34,683 bases of DNA from Atopobiaceae bacterium (GCA_017513965.1 JAFWMI010000122.1:1-34683), one strand, 5' to 3'; shown: positions 24,799 to 34,177, counted from the first letter of the stretch. A program made the numbers and translations. Notes: generated by a model from the sequence alone, not told the origin.

Positions 24799-25518
24799 CT
24801 ACCCTTCCACAACGGTCGTACCGACTTTTTCTCCACGGACAGCCAGACCAAAGGCCTCCGTCTCTTCCATGCTAAACACGACTATGGGCAAATGGTTCTC
24901 TTGGCAAAGCGCCGTTGCCGTTGCGTCCATTACCTTGAGCCCACGTGAGAGCACCTCAGAATAGGTTATCTCGTCGAACTTCTTTGCCTCGGGATTCGTG
25001 ACGGGATCTGCGTCGTAGATGCCGCTCACCTTGGTGGCCTTCATGAGTACCTGCGCGTCGATCTCGCAGGCACGCAACGCGGCGGCCGTATCCGTGGTGA
25101 AGTATGGATTGCCCGTACCGGCGGCAAAGATCACGATGCGGCCCTTCTCCAAATGGCGAATGGCACGGCGCCTGATGTAGGGCTCTGCGACTTGGCGCAT
25201 CTCGATGGCGCTCATAACGCGGCAATCCATGCCATTGCGTTCAAAGCAATCCTGAAGCGCAATGGAGTTGATTACCGTGGCGAGCATACCCATGTTGTCG
25301 CCCTGCGCACGATCCATGCCAGCAGCTGCACCAGACACGCCGCGGAAGATGTTCCCGCCTCCCACGACCACCGCGATTTGGACGCCGTCCTCCCATGCCG
25401 GTTTGATCGTTTGTGCGATGCGCTGCGGGACGGCGGGATCGATGCCATATTGATTGGCACCCATGAGCGCCTCTCCCGACAGCTTGAGCAGAATGCGTCG
25501 ATATTTGTAGTCAGCCAA
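24799..25518 (-). CDS. pyrH: UMP kinase
   Basis: This 239-residue amino acid kinase-fold enzyme phosphorylates UMP to UDP and is feedback-regulated by nucleotides in bacteria. Motifs include LLKLSGEAL near the start, [28 protein letters not shown] and [13 protein letters not shown]. The start is TTG at 25518, with GGGAGG four bases before it and no ATG or GTG available in the N-terminal region. A terminator separates it from tsf, so pyrH has an additional promoter or is expressed by readthrough. Confidence 0.96.
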   Translation of the reverse strand: MADYKYRRILLKLSGEALMGANQYGIDPAVPQRIAQTIKPAWEDGVQIAVVVGGGNIFRGVSGAAAGMDRAQGDNMGMLATVINSIALQDCFERNGMDCRVMSAIEMRQVAEPYIRRRAIRHLEKGRIVIFAAGTGNPYFTTDTAAALRACEIDAQVLMKATKVSGIYDADPVTNPEAKKFDEITYSEVLSRGLKVMDATATALCQENHLPIVVFSMEETEAFGLAVRGEKVGTTVVEG

Positions 25519-25522
25519 AATA

Positions 25523-25528
25523 CCTCCC
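25523..25528 (-). promoter_or_regulatory. ribosome binding site for the pyrH TTG start
   Basis: GGGAGG on the minus strand ends four bases before the TTG at 25518. No other start codon lies near the conserved [13 protein letters not shown] beginning, so this site decides the start. Upstream, TTGGAA and TAGACT with a 16-base spacer could be a promoter, weakly supported. Confidence 0.65.
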
Positions 25529-25583
25529 TCGCTCGTTAACCATCGAACAGTCTAACAGAATCGTGATTCGTTCCAAAGAAAGA

Positions 25584-25614
25584 GCCCCCACGTTCCGCAA
25601 ATGAACGTGGGGGC
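25584..25614 (-). terminator. terminator between tsf and pyrH
   Basis: On the minus strand a perfect 12-bp stem with a 7-base loop (25584-25614) is followed by TCTTTCTTT. It lies 26 bases after the tsf stop, so rpsB-tsf can be expressed at a higher level than the downstream genes. Confidence 0.88.
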
Positions 25615-25640
25615 CACAGAATCATAAGAAATGCGAGATG

Positions 25641-26510
25641 CTACTCACCAAACTGGAAACGCACGAACGAGACGACCTTAACGTCGTCGTCAACGCTCTT
25701 GGAGACCTTCTCGGCAAGCTGGCCAACGGTGATGTCGGGATCCTTGATGAAGTCCTGCTCGGTGAGCACGCTCTCGGCATAGAACTTCTTCAGGCGACCC
25801 TGGATGATGTTGTCCCAGAACTTCTCGGGACGGCCGGACTCGGCAGCCTGAGCACGGTAGATCTCCTTCTCGTGCTCGACGATGCTCTCGGGTACGTCCT
25901 CGCGGGTGGCGCCGGCGGGATTGGAAGCGACGACCTGCATGGCAACGTCGTGAGCGAACGTCTTGAACTCATCGTTCTGGAGGGTCTCGGGCTTGTTGAA
26001 GGAGAAGCTCACCAGGGCACCGAGCTTGCCGTTGTGGTGGATGTAGGCAACAAGGCCGCCGTTATCCAAGGCAACGCGCTCGAAGCGCTGGATCTTCATG
26101 TTCTCGCCGATAACGTGGATCATTTCCTTGAGCTCGGCGTCAACACTGTTGCCGTTCATCTCGCAAGCAAGCAGAGCCTCGACGTCTGCGGGAGCAAGGT
26201 TGGTCACGACCTCAGCAAGATCGGTGGCAAAGCCAGTGAACTTGGCGTTGCTGCCCACGAAGTCGGTCTCGCAGGTGAGCTCGAGCAGCGTGCCCGTCTT
26301 GCCGTCCTCGGAGACGAATGCGGCAATGGTGCCCTCGTTGGTGTCGCGGCCAGCACGCTTGACGGCCTTGGCAAGACCCATGGTGCGCAGGACGTCGACG
26401 GCCTTCTCGATGTCGCCCTCAGCCTCGACGAGTGCCTTCTTGCACTCCATCATGGGAGAGTCGGTCATGTTGCGCAGTTCCTTGACCATAGCGGCAGTAA
26501 TCTTAGCCAT
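25641..26510 (-). CDS. tsf: elongation factor Ts
   Basis: This 289-residue protein is the nucleotide exchange factor for EF-Tu. The N-terminal UBA-like domain reads AAMVKELRNMTDSPMMECKKAL, the GTP-exchange signature TDFVGSNAKF follows near residue 82, and the later dimer-type domain includes the KIQRFERV region. The ATG at 26510 follows GAGGAGG. It lies 53 bases after rpsB in a two-gene translation operon. Confidence 0.97.
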   Translation of the reverse strand: MAKITAAMVKELRNMTDSPMMECKKALVEAEGDIEKAVDVLRTMGLAKAVKRAGRDTNEGTIAAFVSEDGKTGTLLELTCETDFVGSNAKFTGFATDLAEVVTNLAPADVEALLACEMNGNSVDAELKEMIHVIGENMKIQRFERVALDNGGLVAYIHHNGKLGALVSFSFNKPETLQNDEFKTFAHDVAMQVVASNPAGATREDVPESIVEHEKEIYRAQAAESGRPEKFWDNIIQGRLKKFYAESVLTEQDFIKDPDITVGQLAEKVSKSVDDDVKVVSFVRFQFGE

Positions 26511-26563
26511 GATTGGTTCCTCCTCGATACTCAATCACTTTGATGAATGCGAAGTGCTGTTTA

Positions 26564-27316
26564 CTATTCAGCGGGCATCTCGACGGCAGGGGTAACCTCG
26601 CCCGTAGCCATCTCCTCGGCAGAGATCTGCTCTTTGCCGGAGCCGGCCAGGACGGCGTCGGCCACGAGCTCGCACATGAGGGCGACCGAACGGATGGCAT
26701 CGTCGTTGGCGGGAATGCCGTACTCGATTACGTCGGGGTCGGAGTTGGTGTCCAGCAGGCCGATCACCGGAATGTGCAGGCGGTTGGCCTCCTTGACGGC
26801 AATCTCCTCACGCTTGGTGTCCACCACGAAGATGGCCTGAGGCAGCGACTTCATCTCGCGCACGCCACCCAGGTTGCGCTGCAGCTTCTCGAGCTCCTTG
26901 GTGAGCACGGCCTGCTCCTTCTTGCCGCGCTCGGCCATGCGGCCGTCCTCGACCATGGTCTCGAGCTCCTCCATGCGCTCAATGCGGGAGCGCATGGTAA
27001 CGAAGTTGGTGAGCATGCCGCCCAGCCAGCGCTGGTTGATCCAAGGCATGCCGGCGCGCTCGGCCTGGGTCTGGATGGACTCCTGAGCCTGCTTCTTGGT
27101 GCCGACGAACAGCACGGTGCCGCCCTTGGCCGCAGTCTCGCGGAGCATGGTGTAGGCGCGGTCGGCGTTGATTATGGTCTGCTTGAGGTCGAGGATGTAG
27201 ATTCCGTTGCGCTCACCAAAGATGTACGGGCGCATCTTTGGGTTCCAGCGGCGCGTCTGGTGCCCGTAGTGGCACCCCGCGTCGAGCAGGGTCTGGATGT
27301 TGATCTTGACTGCCAT
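26564..27316 (-). CDS. rpsB: 30S ribosomal protein S2
   Basis: This 250-residue protein belongs to the small ribosomal subunit. Conserved stretches include [19 protein letters not shown], the [14 protein letters not shown] block, and [11 protein letters not shown] with [12 protein letters not shown]. The ATG at 27316 follows AGGAGGT. The C-terminal tail is short and acidic. A consensus promoter lies about 140 bases upstream, giving a long leader which in other bacteria often carries S2 autoregulation; I did not identify a specific structure. Confidence 0.97.
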   Translation of the reverse strand: MAVKINIQTLLDAGCHYGHQTRRWNPKMRPYIFGERNGIYILDLKQTIINADRAYTMLRETAAKGGTVLFVGTKKQAQESIQTQAERAGMPWINQRWLGGMLTNFVTMRSRIERMEELETMVEDGRMAERGKKEQAVLTKELEKLQRNLGGVREMKSLPQAIFVVDTKREEIAVKEANRLHIPVIGLLDTNSDPDVIEYGIPANDDAIRSVALMCELVADAVLAGSGKEQISAEEMATGEVTPAVEMPAE

Positions 27317-27455
27317 GGTAATACCTCCTGTGGTTGGTCCTCCGCGTGAGGTCATTCCCCCCTATCCACCCAACGCCTGGCAGAGACGCTGAGCACCACG
27401 GACGAGGAGTCGTCACGCGTGTGTGATATGCCGTACGGTTGCACGACAATACAGC

Positions 27456-27485
27456 ATGATAACACAGCCGGACGTATGTGGGCAA
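27456..27485 (-). promoter_or_regulatory. promoter of rpsB-tsf
   Basis: On the minus strand TTGCCC (27480-27485) and TATCAT (27456-27461) are separated by 18 bases. The expected start near 27449 gives a leader of about 130 bases before rpsB. That leader has no gene; it is a candidate for S2 autoregulation. Confidence 0.7.
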
Positions 27486-27498
27486 GCCCCATGCAACG

Positions 27499-28413
27499 TC
27501 ATCCACGTGGATGTGCTTGTCGTGTGGCGGCCTTGAGGCGCTCCACCGAGAGGTGCGTGTAAATCTGGGTCGTCGCCAGGCTCTCGTGGCCCAAGAGTTC
27601 CTGCACCGCCTTGAGGTCGGCACCTCCCGTGAGCAGCTCCGTGGCAAACGTGTGACGCATGGCGTGCGGCGTAACCGCCCTGCTCACCCCTGCCAACGTC
27701 ACAAGCCGCTCAAACCTCGTCCGCAGCGCACCCGCCGTCATGTCGTTCCCGCGCGCCGAGACAAAGAGCGCCTGGGCGCGCCTCCCGCCTTTGCGACGAC
27801 GAGTCAGCTCCGGTCTGCCTTCCTGCAGGTATGTGCGAATCGCCTCGAGCGCCACGTCATAGAGGGGCACGATGCGCTCCTTGGACCCCTTGCCAAACAG
27901 GCGCACCTGACCTTGGTTGAAGTCGATGTCTTCCGGCTTGAGTGCCGCCGCCTCCGAGATGCGCGCACCCGAGGCATAGAGCAGCTCGATGAGCGCGCGA
28001 TCGCGTAGGCCCTCTGCCGTGCTCTCGTCGCATGCCTCCAAGATGCGTCGCACGTCTTCGTCGACCATAGTCTTTGGTAGCGTCTTGGGCAGCTTGCGTC
28101 CTGGAATGGGTGCCGCAGGATTCGACTCGATCACGTCCTCGCGCACCAGCCACCCATAGAACGTGCGCAACGAGGAGAGCCGCCGGTTGATGGTCTTGTC
28201 CGCGTACCTCGCCCTGGTCATGTTCGCCATATAAGCCCGAAGCCTGCGCTGCGTCATGTTGAGCGGGTTTGCACCATTCAGATCGCACCATTCCACGTAC
28301 GCCTGCAGGTCGGTTTTGTAGGCACGGACGGTATGGGGTGAGAGCCTCCGCACGTCCGTGAGGTACGTCAAGAAGCCGTCAACGAGCTCTCCCACGCTCG
28401 CGGACTCGCTCAC
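27499..28413 (-). CDS. xerC: tyrosine recombinase XerC/XerD-like
   Basis: This 304-residue recombinase resolves chromosome dimers at dif, usually with a partner. The N-terminal SAM-like DNA-binding domain spans about 1-105. The catalytic residues are complete: Arg151 (SGARISE), Lys175 (FGKGSKER), His250 and Arg253 (TPHAMRHTFAT), His276 (LLGHESLATTQ) and Tyr285 (IYTHL). The start GTG overlaps the trmFO stop as GTGA. Its place next to trmFO matches codV/xerC in Bacillus, which favours a housekeeping Xer over a phage integrase. XerC versus XerD cannot be settled by eye. Confidence 0.9.
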   Translation of the reverse strand: MSESASVGELVDGFLTYLTDVRRLSPHTVRAYKTDLQAYVEWCDLNGANPLNMTQRRLRAYMANMTRARYADKTINRRLSSLRTFYGWLVREDVIESNPAAPIPGRKLPKTLPKTMVDEDVRRILEACDESTAEGLRDRALIELLYASGARISEAAALKPEDIDFNQGQVRLFGKGSKERIVPLYDVALEAIRTYLQEGRPELTRRRKGGRRAQALFVSARGNDMTAGALRTRFERLVTLAGVSRAVTPHAMRHTFATELLTGGADLKAVQELLGHESLATTQIYTHLSVERLKAATRQAHPRG

Positions 28414-29762
28414 GACGTCAACCCCAACGGCTGTCCTTGCGCGTCCGCGAAGAGCTCGGGTCTTTGGGCCAAGTATGCGCGCAAGTCTTCGCGCGCGCGT
28501 TCTGCATAGGCGCGATACCGCTCCCGCTTGCGAAGCTTGCCCCCCTCAATGGGCGGGACAAGGCCAAAGTTCACGTGCATGGGTTGGTACGGCTGGGTAT
28601 TGGGGTTGGTGGCATAGGCAACGAGCGAGCCGAATGCCGTCGTGTTGGGAAGGCGCACGGGCTCGTATCCTCGCATGCGTGCGGCAACGTTTGCGGCCGC
28701 GAGCACGCCGGATGCCATCGCCTCCACGTACCCTTCCGTACCCGTAATCTGACCAGCCAGCCACACGTCTCTACCCGGAATGGCAAAGGTGTGGTCGAGC
28801 ACGCGGGGCGTATCCACAAACGTGTTGCGATGCATTACGCCGTAGCGAAGGAACTCCGCCTCCTCCAAGCCAGGTATGGTGCGAAAGACGCGCGCCTGTT
28901 CGCCCCAGGTGAGGTTCGTTTGGAATCCCACCAGGTTGTAGGCAGTTCCTGCGGCATTCTCGGGCCTCAGCTGCACCACCGCCCACGGCCTGTGCCCCGT
29001 ACGCGGATCCACCAGGCCAACTGGCTTGAGGGCACCAAAGCGCAGCGTGTCGACTCCCTTGCGGGCCACCTCCTCAACGGGCTGGCAGGCGTTGAACAGG
29101 TCCCTCTCCTCAAACTCCTTGGCAATCACGCGCCGCGCACCTACCAGCTCATCCCAAAAGTGCTGGTACTCGTCCGCGTTCATGGGACAGTTGAGATAGT
29201 CGCCCAGCCCGTTCTCCTCGTAGCGCGACTGTGAGAACACCACCTCGCGGTTGATGCTCTGCGCATCCACCACCGGAGCGGCCGCATCGAAGAAGGCCAG
29301 TCGGTCTCCACCCACCAACTCCGCAAGCGCCTCCGCAAGCTCTGGCGCGCACAGAGGACCAGCCGCTATGACCGCCGGTCCGTCTGGTATGGCGTCCACA
29401 CGCTCCCGGCACAGCTCGACGAGTGGCTCATCCTCAACCGCCTGCGTAACGGCCGCAGAAAAACGCTCCCTGTCCACCGCCAGCGCACCACCTGCGGGCA
29501 CCGCGCAGGAACGGGCAATACGCAAGAGGTGGGAGCCCATGCAGTCAAGCTCCTCCTTGAGCAATCCCGCCGCGCTGTCTGGCCTCATGGCCTTGAGCGA
29601 GTTGGAGCAGACGAGCTCGGCAAGCCTGTCCGTATGGTGTGCCGGGGCATCGCCTCCGGGTCGCTGCTCAAAGAGGCGCACCGCGATGCCACGCGCGGCC
29701 AGCGAGAGCGCACATTCGCTTCCCGCCAGTCCTCCCCCCACGACCGTTACCACATCTGCCAT
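28410..29762 (-). CDS. trmFO: tRNA (uracil-5-)-methyltransferase, folate/FAD dependent
   Basis: This 450-residue flavoenzyme makes ribothymidine at position 54 of tRNAs using methylene-tetrahydrofolate. The FAD loop GGGLAGSE is at residues 9-16; the conserved HHTDRLAELVCSNSLK stretch follows, and later the GxxxAAGPL region and the C-terminal QPYQPMHVNFGL block. The ATG at 29762 is one base after the dprA stop, with GGAGGGA inside the dprA end. The open frame extends upstream only as a shadow in dprA. The Bacillus equivalent of this interval also includes topA, absent here. Confidence 0.96.
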   Translation of the reverse strand: MADVVTVVGGGLAGSECALSLAARGIAVRLFEQRPGGDAPAHHTDRLAELVCSNSLKAMRPDSAAGLLKEELDCMGSHLLRIARSCAVPAGGALAVDRERFSAAVTQAVEDEPLVELCRERVDAIPDGPAVIAAGPLCAPELAEALAELVGGDRLAFFDAAAPVVDAQSINREVVFSQSRYEENGLGDYLNCPMNADEYQHFWDELVGARRVIAKEFEERDLFNACQPVEEVARKGVDTLRFGALKPVGLVDPRTGHRPWAVVQLRPENAAGTAYNLVGFQTNLTWGEQARVFRTIPGLEEAEFLRYGVMHRNTFVDTPRVLDHTFAIPGRDVWLAGQITGTEGYVEAMASGVLAAANVAARMRGYEPVRLPNTTAFGSLVAYATNPNTQPYQPMHVNFGLVPPIEGGKLRKRERYRAYAERAREDLRAYLAQRPELFADAQGQPLGLTS

Positions 29763-29763
29763 G

Positions 29764-30699
29764 CTACGTTCCCTCCGTGTTACACAGCGTCGTACCCGCA
29801 AACGAGCCGGACGTCCTGTATTCCTGATAAGCCCGGGCGGTAAGCCCATAGCGCCCGTCCGGTAGGTGTTCAACAATACCACGCGACTCGTAGTCGGCAA
29901 GCGTGCACAGCAACGTGAGCACCGATTGTCCAAGTCGGGGTGCCAGGTCGTCTGGTCGCAACGGCGTGGCGACGAGCGCCGATATGAGCTCGCCCATTTG
30001 GGGCGTCACGCCATCTGCCATCACCCGCAGCACCCCATAGTCCATGGAGAGTCGCGTCTCCAGGTCCACCTCGCTGCATATGGGCAACGCACCCTCGCAG
30101 ATGAGCCGGTTCGTTCCCTGTGACGTGGGCGAGAAGATGGAACCCGGCGCCGCGTAGATGATGCGGTCGAGGGCAAGAGCGGCGTCCGCCGTGCTCATGG
30201 TGCCCGAGCGCTCCCCTGCCTCTGCCACCAGCAGCACCGGCGAAAGCGCCGCTATCACCACGTTGCGCTTTGGGAACGTATGCTTTTGCGGCGGGGTTCC
30301 CCACGACTCGATCGCCACCACAGCCCCGTCATGCTCAAGAGCGCCTTCAAACACGTCGCGAGACGATGCCGGATACACGCGATCTGCCCCACAGCCCGCA
30401 ACGATGACCGTCCGGCCTCCCGCGTCGAGCGCCGCGCGACTTGCCGCATGATCACAGCCCATGGCACCTCCCGAAACGACCACGACGCCAGACTCCGCGG
30501 CAACACGACCGGCCATCTCCGCAATGGCGATCCCATAGGGCGTTGCACGACGTGCGCCTATAACGGAGATGCACGGTTCGTTGAGCACCTCGGCGTTGCC
30601 CCTCCCATAGAGAACGGAGATGTGTGCCGTCATCTCCTCACGCAACATGCTCGGGAAGAGTTCGTCATCCTGTTTGAGCTCCCATCGTTCGTCACTCAT
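29764..30699 (-). CDS. dprA: DNA processing protein DprA
   Basis: This 311-residue Rossmann-fold protein loads RecA on incoming single-stranded DNA during natural transformation. Motifs: GARRATPYG at 48-56, SGGAMGCDHAA at 76-86, GADRVYP, FPKRNVVIAALS at 142-153 and ERSGTMSTADAAL. A C-terminal winged-helix-like domain covers about 230-300. The N-terminal SAM-like domain is reduced to a few residues. ATG at 30699 with GAGGGG upstream; it follows the comM-like gene by 12 bases. Natural competence in this organism is not shown, since other com genes are outside the window. Confidence 0.93.
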   Translation of the reverse strand: MSDERWELKQDDELFPSMLREEMTAHISVLYGRGNAEVLNEPCISVIGARRATPYGIAIAEMAGRVAAESGVVVVSGGAMGCDHAASRAALDAGGRTVIVAGCGADRVYPASSRDVFEGALEHDGAVVAIESWGTPPQKHTFPKRNVVIAALSPVLLVAEAGERSGTMSTADAALALDRIIYAAPGSIFSPTSQGTNRLICEGALPICSEVDLETRLSMDYGVLRVMADGVTPQMGELISALVATPLRPDDLAPRLGQSVLTLLCTLADYESRGIVEHLPDGRYGLTARAYQEYRTSGSFAGTTLCNTEGT

Positions 30700-30711
30700 G
30701 TTCCACGCCCC

Positions 30712-32208
30712 TCACAACGATGCCCGTGTTCGATAGGCACAGGCCTCCACCACATGCTCGCGCATAACTTCCTCGGACTCTGAAAGGTCCGCGATGGTTC
30801 TTGCCACACGTGCTATGCGTACGATGTTTCTCCCGCCCAGCCCCAGGCGTTCGGCCATGCCCTGCAACGTGGCGCGAGCCTCGGCACTCAGGCAGAGCTC
30901 CTTCACGCCCTTGGCCCTGTCCGGCACCGGATGCTCCTCTCGCGCGCGCCGCCACGATCCGAACTCTCGCGCCGTGGCCACCTCCCGTGCCATCTCCGCC
31001 GAAGAAGTGCCGCGCTCGCCCATGATTACGCGCGACGACGCAGGCCGTGCCACATCCACCAGCACGTCTATGCGGTCCATGAGCGGACCACCGATTCTCG
31101 ACTGATACGCCTGTATGCGGGCGGGACTGCAAGCGCACTGGTGATCGGGGTCGCCCAAATACCCACAGGGACAGGGGTTTGCCGCCGCAACTAACATAAA
31201 GTCGCACGGGAACACGTAGGTTCCGTCCACCCGCACCAGTCGAACCTCCTGATCCTCCATGGGCTGTCTGAGCGCCTGCAACACGCTTGGGCCAAATTCG
31301 GGCAGCTCGTCGAGGAACAGGACGCCATGATGCGCAAGAGAGACCTCTCCTGGTCTTACCGGTCTACCGCCACCCACCAAACCACCAAGCGAGATGGCGT
31401 GGTGTGGGGCACGAAACGGCCTGACGCCACGCTTGAGGTCCGTAAGCTCTTGTCCGGCAACCGAATGGATGAGCATGGACTCTGCCCGTTCCTCGTCGGT
31501 GAGCGGCGCCAGAATCGTAGGCATGCGTTTGGCCATCATGGACTTTCCCGCGCCCGGCGGACCAACCATGAGCAGCCCGTGGTCCCCTGCCGCCGCAATC
31601 ACGAAGGCGCGCTTTGCCAACTCCTGGTCCACCACGTCGGCAAAATCACGTTCGTTGCTGCCGGCCTTGTGCGAACTCGCTTCCTCACGCACCGTCGCAC
31701 TGGCAGGCTCCAGCGAGCGTATGCCCTGCCTGAGCTGGGTGATGCTGTGGATGGCCAAGGCCTGGCCACCCGAGGCGAGCACGCCACTCGGCCCAACGAA
31801 CTCGAGTCCCTGTTCCCGAGCGAGCAAATCGTACGCCACGAGCCCACGTACGGGGCTCACCTCGCCCGTGAGGGCGAGCTCGCCTACGAACAAACAGCCA
31901 TCCAAGTGATCGGTAGGAATCTGTGCCGTACAAGCGAGAATGGCCACGGCAATGGGAAGGTCGAACCCCGTGCCCGTCTTGCGCACCTCGCTTGGCGCGA
32001 GGTTAACGGTAAAGCACACGCGCGGCACCTCAAACTCGCAGGATTTGAAGGCGCTACGCACACGGTATTTCGCCTCGCGAACGGCTGCGTCGGGCATGCC
32101 CACAATGGTGATGCCGGGAAGCCCCTGAGAGACGCTCACCTCAACGCTCACGGGTTGGGCCTCAACGCCCCTGAGTACCGCCGTGTGGACAACATACGAC
32201 GTGCGCAT
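30712..32208 (-). CDS. ComM/YifB-like Mg-chelatase family ATPase
   Basis: This 498-residue AAA+ protein belongs to the YifB/ComM family. In Vibrio and Haemophilus ComM is a branch-migration helicase that aids chromosomal transformation. The N-terminal domain is Lon-protease-like in fold (about 1-170). Walker A is GPPGAGKS at 216-223, Walker B is GVLFLDE at 295-301, and a Cys group follows in ANPCPCGYLGDPDHQCACSP. The C-terminal VIVE-type helical part (GLGGRNIVRIARVARTIADL) completes the family. ATG at 32208. It sits directly upstream of dprA, an arrangement shared by many Gram-positive bacteria. Confidence 0.94.
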   Translation of the reverse strand: MRTSYVVHTAVLRGVEAQPVSVEVSVSQGLPGITIVGMPDAAVREAKYRVRSAFKSCEFEVPRVCFTVNLAPSEVRKTGTGFDLPIAVAILACTAQIPTDHLDGCLFVGELALTGEVSPVRGLVAYDLLAREQGLEFVGPSGVLASGGQALAIHSITQLRQGIRSLEPASATVREEASSHKAGSNERDFADVVDQELAKRAFVIAAAGDHGLLMVGPPGAGKSMMAKRMPTILAPLTDEERAESMLIHSVAGQELTDLKRGVRPFRAPHHAISLGGLVGGGRPVRPGEVSLAHHGVLFLDELPEFGPSVLQALRQPMEDQEVRLVRVDGTYVFPCDFMLVAAANPCPCGYLGDPDHQCACSPARIQAYQSRIGGPLMDRIDVLVDVARPASSRVIMGERGTSSAEMAREVATAREFGSWRRAREEHPVPDRAKGVKELCLSAEARATLQGMAERLGLGGRNIVRIARVARTIADLSESEEVMREHVVEACAYRTRASL

Positions 32209-32214
32209 GATTCG

Positions 32215-32691
32215 TCACCGATCCCAGGCATAGGCCGAGAGAAAATGCCGGAGCATCACGTTGTGGTCATTAAGCAGCTTGAGCGCTATAACGTCGAAGC
32301 GAATGGATCCGGACGAGGCCTGCTCCGCGTAGTACATGAGCGCCATCCGTTCATAACGATTGAGCTTTCGTTGCCCAACCGCCACCTCGGGTGCCAAGTC
32401 GTCTTCCTTGCTGCGAGCCAGGCGCGTCTTTACCTCAACCAGCACCAGCTCGCCTTGGTCACGCGCTACGATGTCCGCCTCGCCAAAGACGCAGCGCCAC
32501 TTCCTGTCTATGATCTCTAGCCCACGCTGTTCCAAGTAACTCGCGGCCACGTCCTCGCCAAAGTCCCCTATCTCCTTTGGCGAGCAGTCGAACACCGACT
32601 TGTCTATGCCTGTCTCCACGCATCGCAACCGTACGTCGAACATGCCGTCACGTGCGTGCGGCATGCCTGCAACCTCTTGAATCGAAACCAT
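32215..32691 (-). CDS. YraN family protein (UPF0102)
   Basis: This 158-residue protein is the widespread YraN family with an endonuclease-like fold. The family motifs are IGDFGEDVAASYLEQRG (residues 41-57) and then GEADIVARD at 70-78 and LVLVEVKTR at 82-90, whose Asp73, Glu86 and Lys88 match the GExD...ExK nuclease pattern (usual motif GEID). An N-terminal extension of about 40 residues is variable; Met10 or Met17 are alternative starts. The comM-like gene follows after six bases. Function is not established; the link to dprA/comM suggests DNA metabolism. Confidence 0.9.
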   Translation of the reverse strand: MVSIQEVAGMPHARDGMFDVRLRCVETGIDKSVFDCSPKEIGDFGEDVAASYLEQRGLEIIDRKWRCVFGEADIVARDQGELVLVEVKTRLARSKEDDLAPEVAVGQRKLNRYERMALMYYAEQASSGSIRFDVIALKLLNDHNVMLRHFLSAYAWDR

Positions 32692-32869
32692 CGCAACCCC
32701 TCTCTCCTAGCGGAAGACATAGGGTTGCAAAGCCATTGCGCACAAAACTGGCACCCAGCATGCGCATACATCGCACCAAACTTGCAGCTAATGCACAATC
32801 GACGGCAAAGACGCAGCATAGAGCCTACGTGCGAAAACAACATCCTTATGGACGATTGGGTATGGGCGG

Positions 32870-33655
32870 TTAAAAGAGGCGCGGCGTCTCCACAAAGTTG
32901 CCACAAAAGCTCACGCGGTGGATTTCGCACAGGCCATGCGCGCGAATGGCGGCTATGTGCTCAGCCGAGGCATATCCCTTGCAGGCAGCAAAATGATACG
33001 CCGGGTACACGTCGTCGTATCCCACCATGAGGGCATCACGCGTGACCTTTGCCACAATGGATGCTGCCGCTATGCAGGCAACGCGCGCGTCGCCCTTGAC
33101 CACGCATGTTTCACGCTCGTGCACATGCACCGGGTTGCCGTCTATGAGCACCGCACTCGGCTCAACACCAGCGTTCTGTATTGCCTGCGCCATGGCAACT
33201 CGCAAGGCACGCGACATGCCCATTTCATCTATCTGCGCTGGAGGAACGTGGGCTATGCCTATTGCCAGCGCAATCTCCTCGATCCTGTCCGCGAGTGACT
33301 CGCGCTGTACGGGAGTGAGCTGCTTCGAGTCGTTGATCCCCAAGAGCAGCGGGGACGATGGCAACGCGACGGCAGCAACCGTAAGCGGGCCGGCTACCGC
33401 ACCACGACCCACCTCGTCCACGCCGAGCACCAGTCCATCGCCTCCCAGCTCCAGCTGGGTTTGGTACATTGCCTCCACGCGGTTTCGCTCAGCCGCCTCA
33501 CGCGCAATACGGTTTCGCGCACGCTGGAGCGCCATCTGCACCTGCTTGCGTGGATCACCCTCATAGCGCCGCTCGAACTCTTCGAGCTCCCGTGCGTCCG
33601 CACTTGCTATGAGCGCGGCTATCTCCTTAGCGCGCATGCTTCCCGCATCTGGCAT
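32870..33655 (-). CDS. rnhB: ribonuclease HII
   Basis: This 261-residue enzyme removes ribonucleotides embedded in DNA and RNA of RNA/DNA hybrids. The catalytic acidic residues are Asp80 and Glu81 (GVDEVGRG), Asp172 (VLIDGNP) and an Asp in AKVTRD (about 207). The N-terminal extension of about 75 residues, rich in charged helices (YEGDPRKQVQMALQRAR), is like that of Bacillus RnhB. ATG 33655 follows GGAGG; the open frame starting at 33703 lies in the terminator. It follows the rplS terminator, so it has its own promoter or depends on readthrough. Downstream is a 178-base gap before yraN, in which I see no terminator. Confidence 0.94.
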   Translation of the reverse strand: MPDAGSMRAKEIAALIASADARELEEFERRYEGDPRKQVQMALQRARNRIAREAAERNRVEAMYQTQLELGGDGLVLGVDEVGRGAVAGPLTVAAVALPSSPLLLGINDSKQLTPVQRESLADRIEEIALAIGIAHVPPAQIDEMGMSRALRVAMAQAIQNAGVEPSAVLIDGNPVHVHERETCVVKGDARVACIAAASIVAKVTRDALMVGYDDVYPAYHFAACKGYASAEHIAAIRAHGLCEIHRVSFCGNFVETPRLF

Positions 33656-33676
33656 GGTTCCTCCCCCACATACAAA

Positions 33677-33708
33677 AGGCGGTGCAAGGAGATACCCTTG
33701 CACCGCCT
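33677..33708 (-). terminator. terminator after rplS
   Basis: On the minus strand a 13-bp perfect stem (33677-33689 with 33696-33708) with a 6-base loop is followed by TTTTGTATG. It lies just after the rplS stop. Confidence 0.9.
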
Positions 33709-33731
33709 GTCCATCAAGCTAAGCGACCAAC

Positions 33732-34082
33732 CTAGATGCGCTTCTCGCGAATGCGCGCGGCCTTGCCCACGCGATCGCGCAGGTAGTACAGCTTGGCACG
33801 ACGCACTTGGCCGTGGCGCACAACCTCGAGCTTAGCGATCTTGGGGCTGTGCAGGGGGAACGTACGCTCCACGCCAACACCAAAGCTGAGCTTGCGCACG
33901 GTAAAGGTCTCGCGCGCACCCTCTCCGCTCATGCGGATAACGTCGCCCTGGAATACCTGCTCACGCTCGCGCTCACCTTCGCGAATGCGGTAGTGAACCT
34001 TCACGTTGTCGCCCACGATGACCTTGGGAATGTCATCACGGACCTGCGCCTTCTCGATGGCGGCAATGTAATCGACTGCCAT
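33732..34082 (-). CDS. rplS: 50S ribosomal protein L19
   Basis: This 116-residue large-subunit protein lies at the intersubunit bridge. The family sequence is clear: [12 protein letters not shown] near residue 26, the VFQGDVI segment, [17 protein letters not shown], and a basic C terminus with [18 protein letters not shown]. The ATG at 34082 with GAGGGAA upstream gives the normal length. It is monocistronic, with a consensus promoter at 34149-34177 and a terminator at 33677-33708. Confidence 0.97.
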   Translation of the reverse strand: MAVDYIAAIEKAQVRDDIPKVIVGDNVKVHYRIREGEREREQVFQGDVIRMSGEGARETFTVRKLSFGVGVERTFPLHSPKIAKLEVVRHGQVRRAKLYYLRDRVGKAARIREKRI

Positions 34083-34148
34083 GTTTCCCTCATCTCTAGA
34101 GGTGCCGTCGCATTGCGAAACGACACATAGGCTTACACACAAACGCAA

Positions 34149-34177
34149 ATTATACGAAACGAGTCCACTCTGTGCAA
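34149..34177 (-). promoter_or_regulatory. strong promoter of rplS
   Basis: On the minus strand TTGCAC (34172-34177) and a perfect TATAAT (34149-34154) are separated by exactly 17 bases, giving a leader of about 60 bases before the rplS ATG. Confidence 0.9.

Noticed and set aside
25638-26543. A 301-residue plus-strand open frame rich in Leu, Val and Gly
   Set aside because: It is the antisense of tsf. The composition is what a shadow of a Glu/Lys/Ala-rich gene gives.
27500-27513. The perfect 14-base palindrome CATCCACGTGGATG
   Set aside because: It lies in the last codons of xerC with no T-run, so neither a terminator nor an operator is supported.
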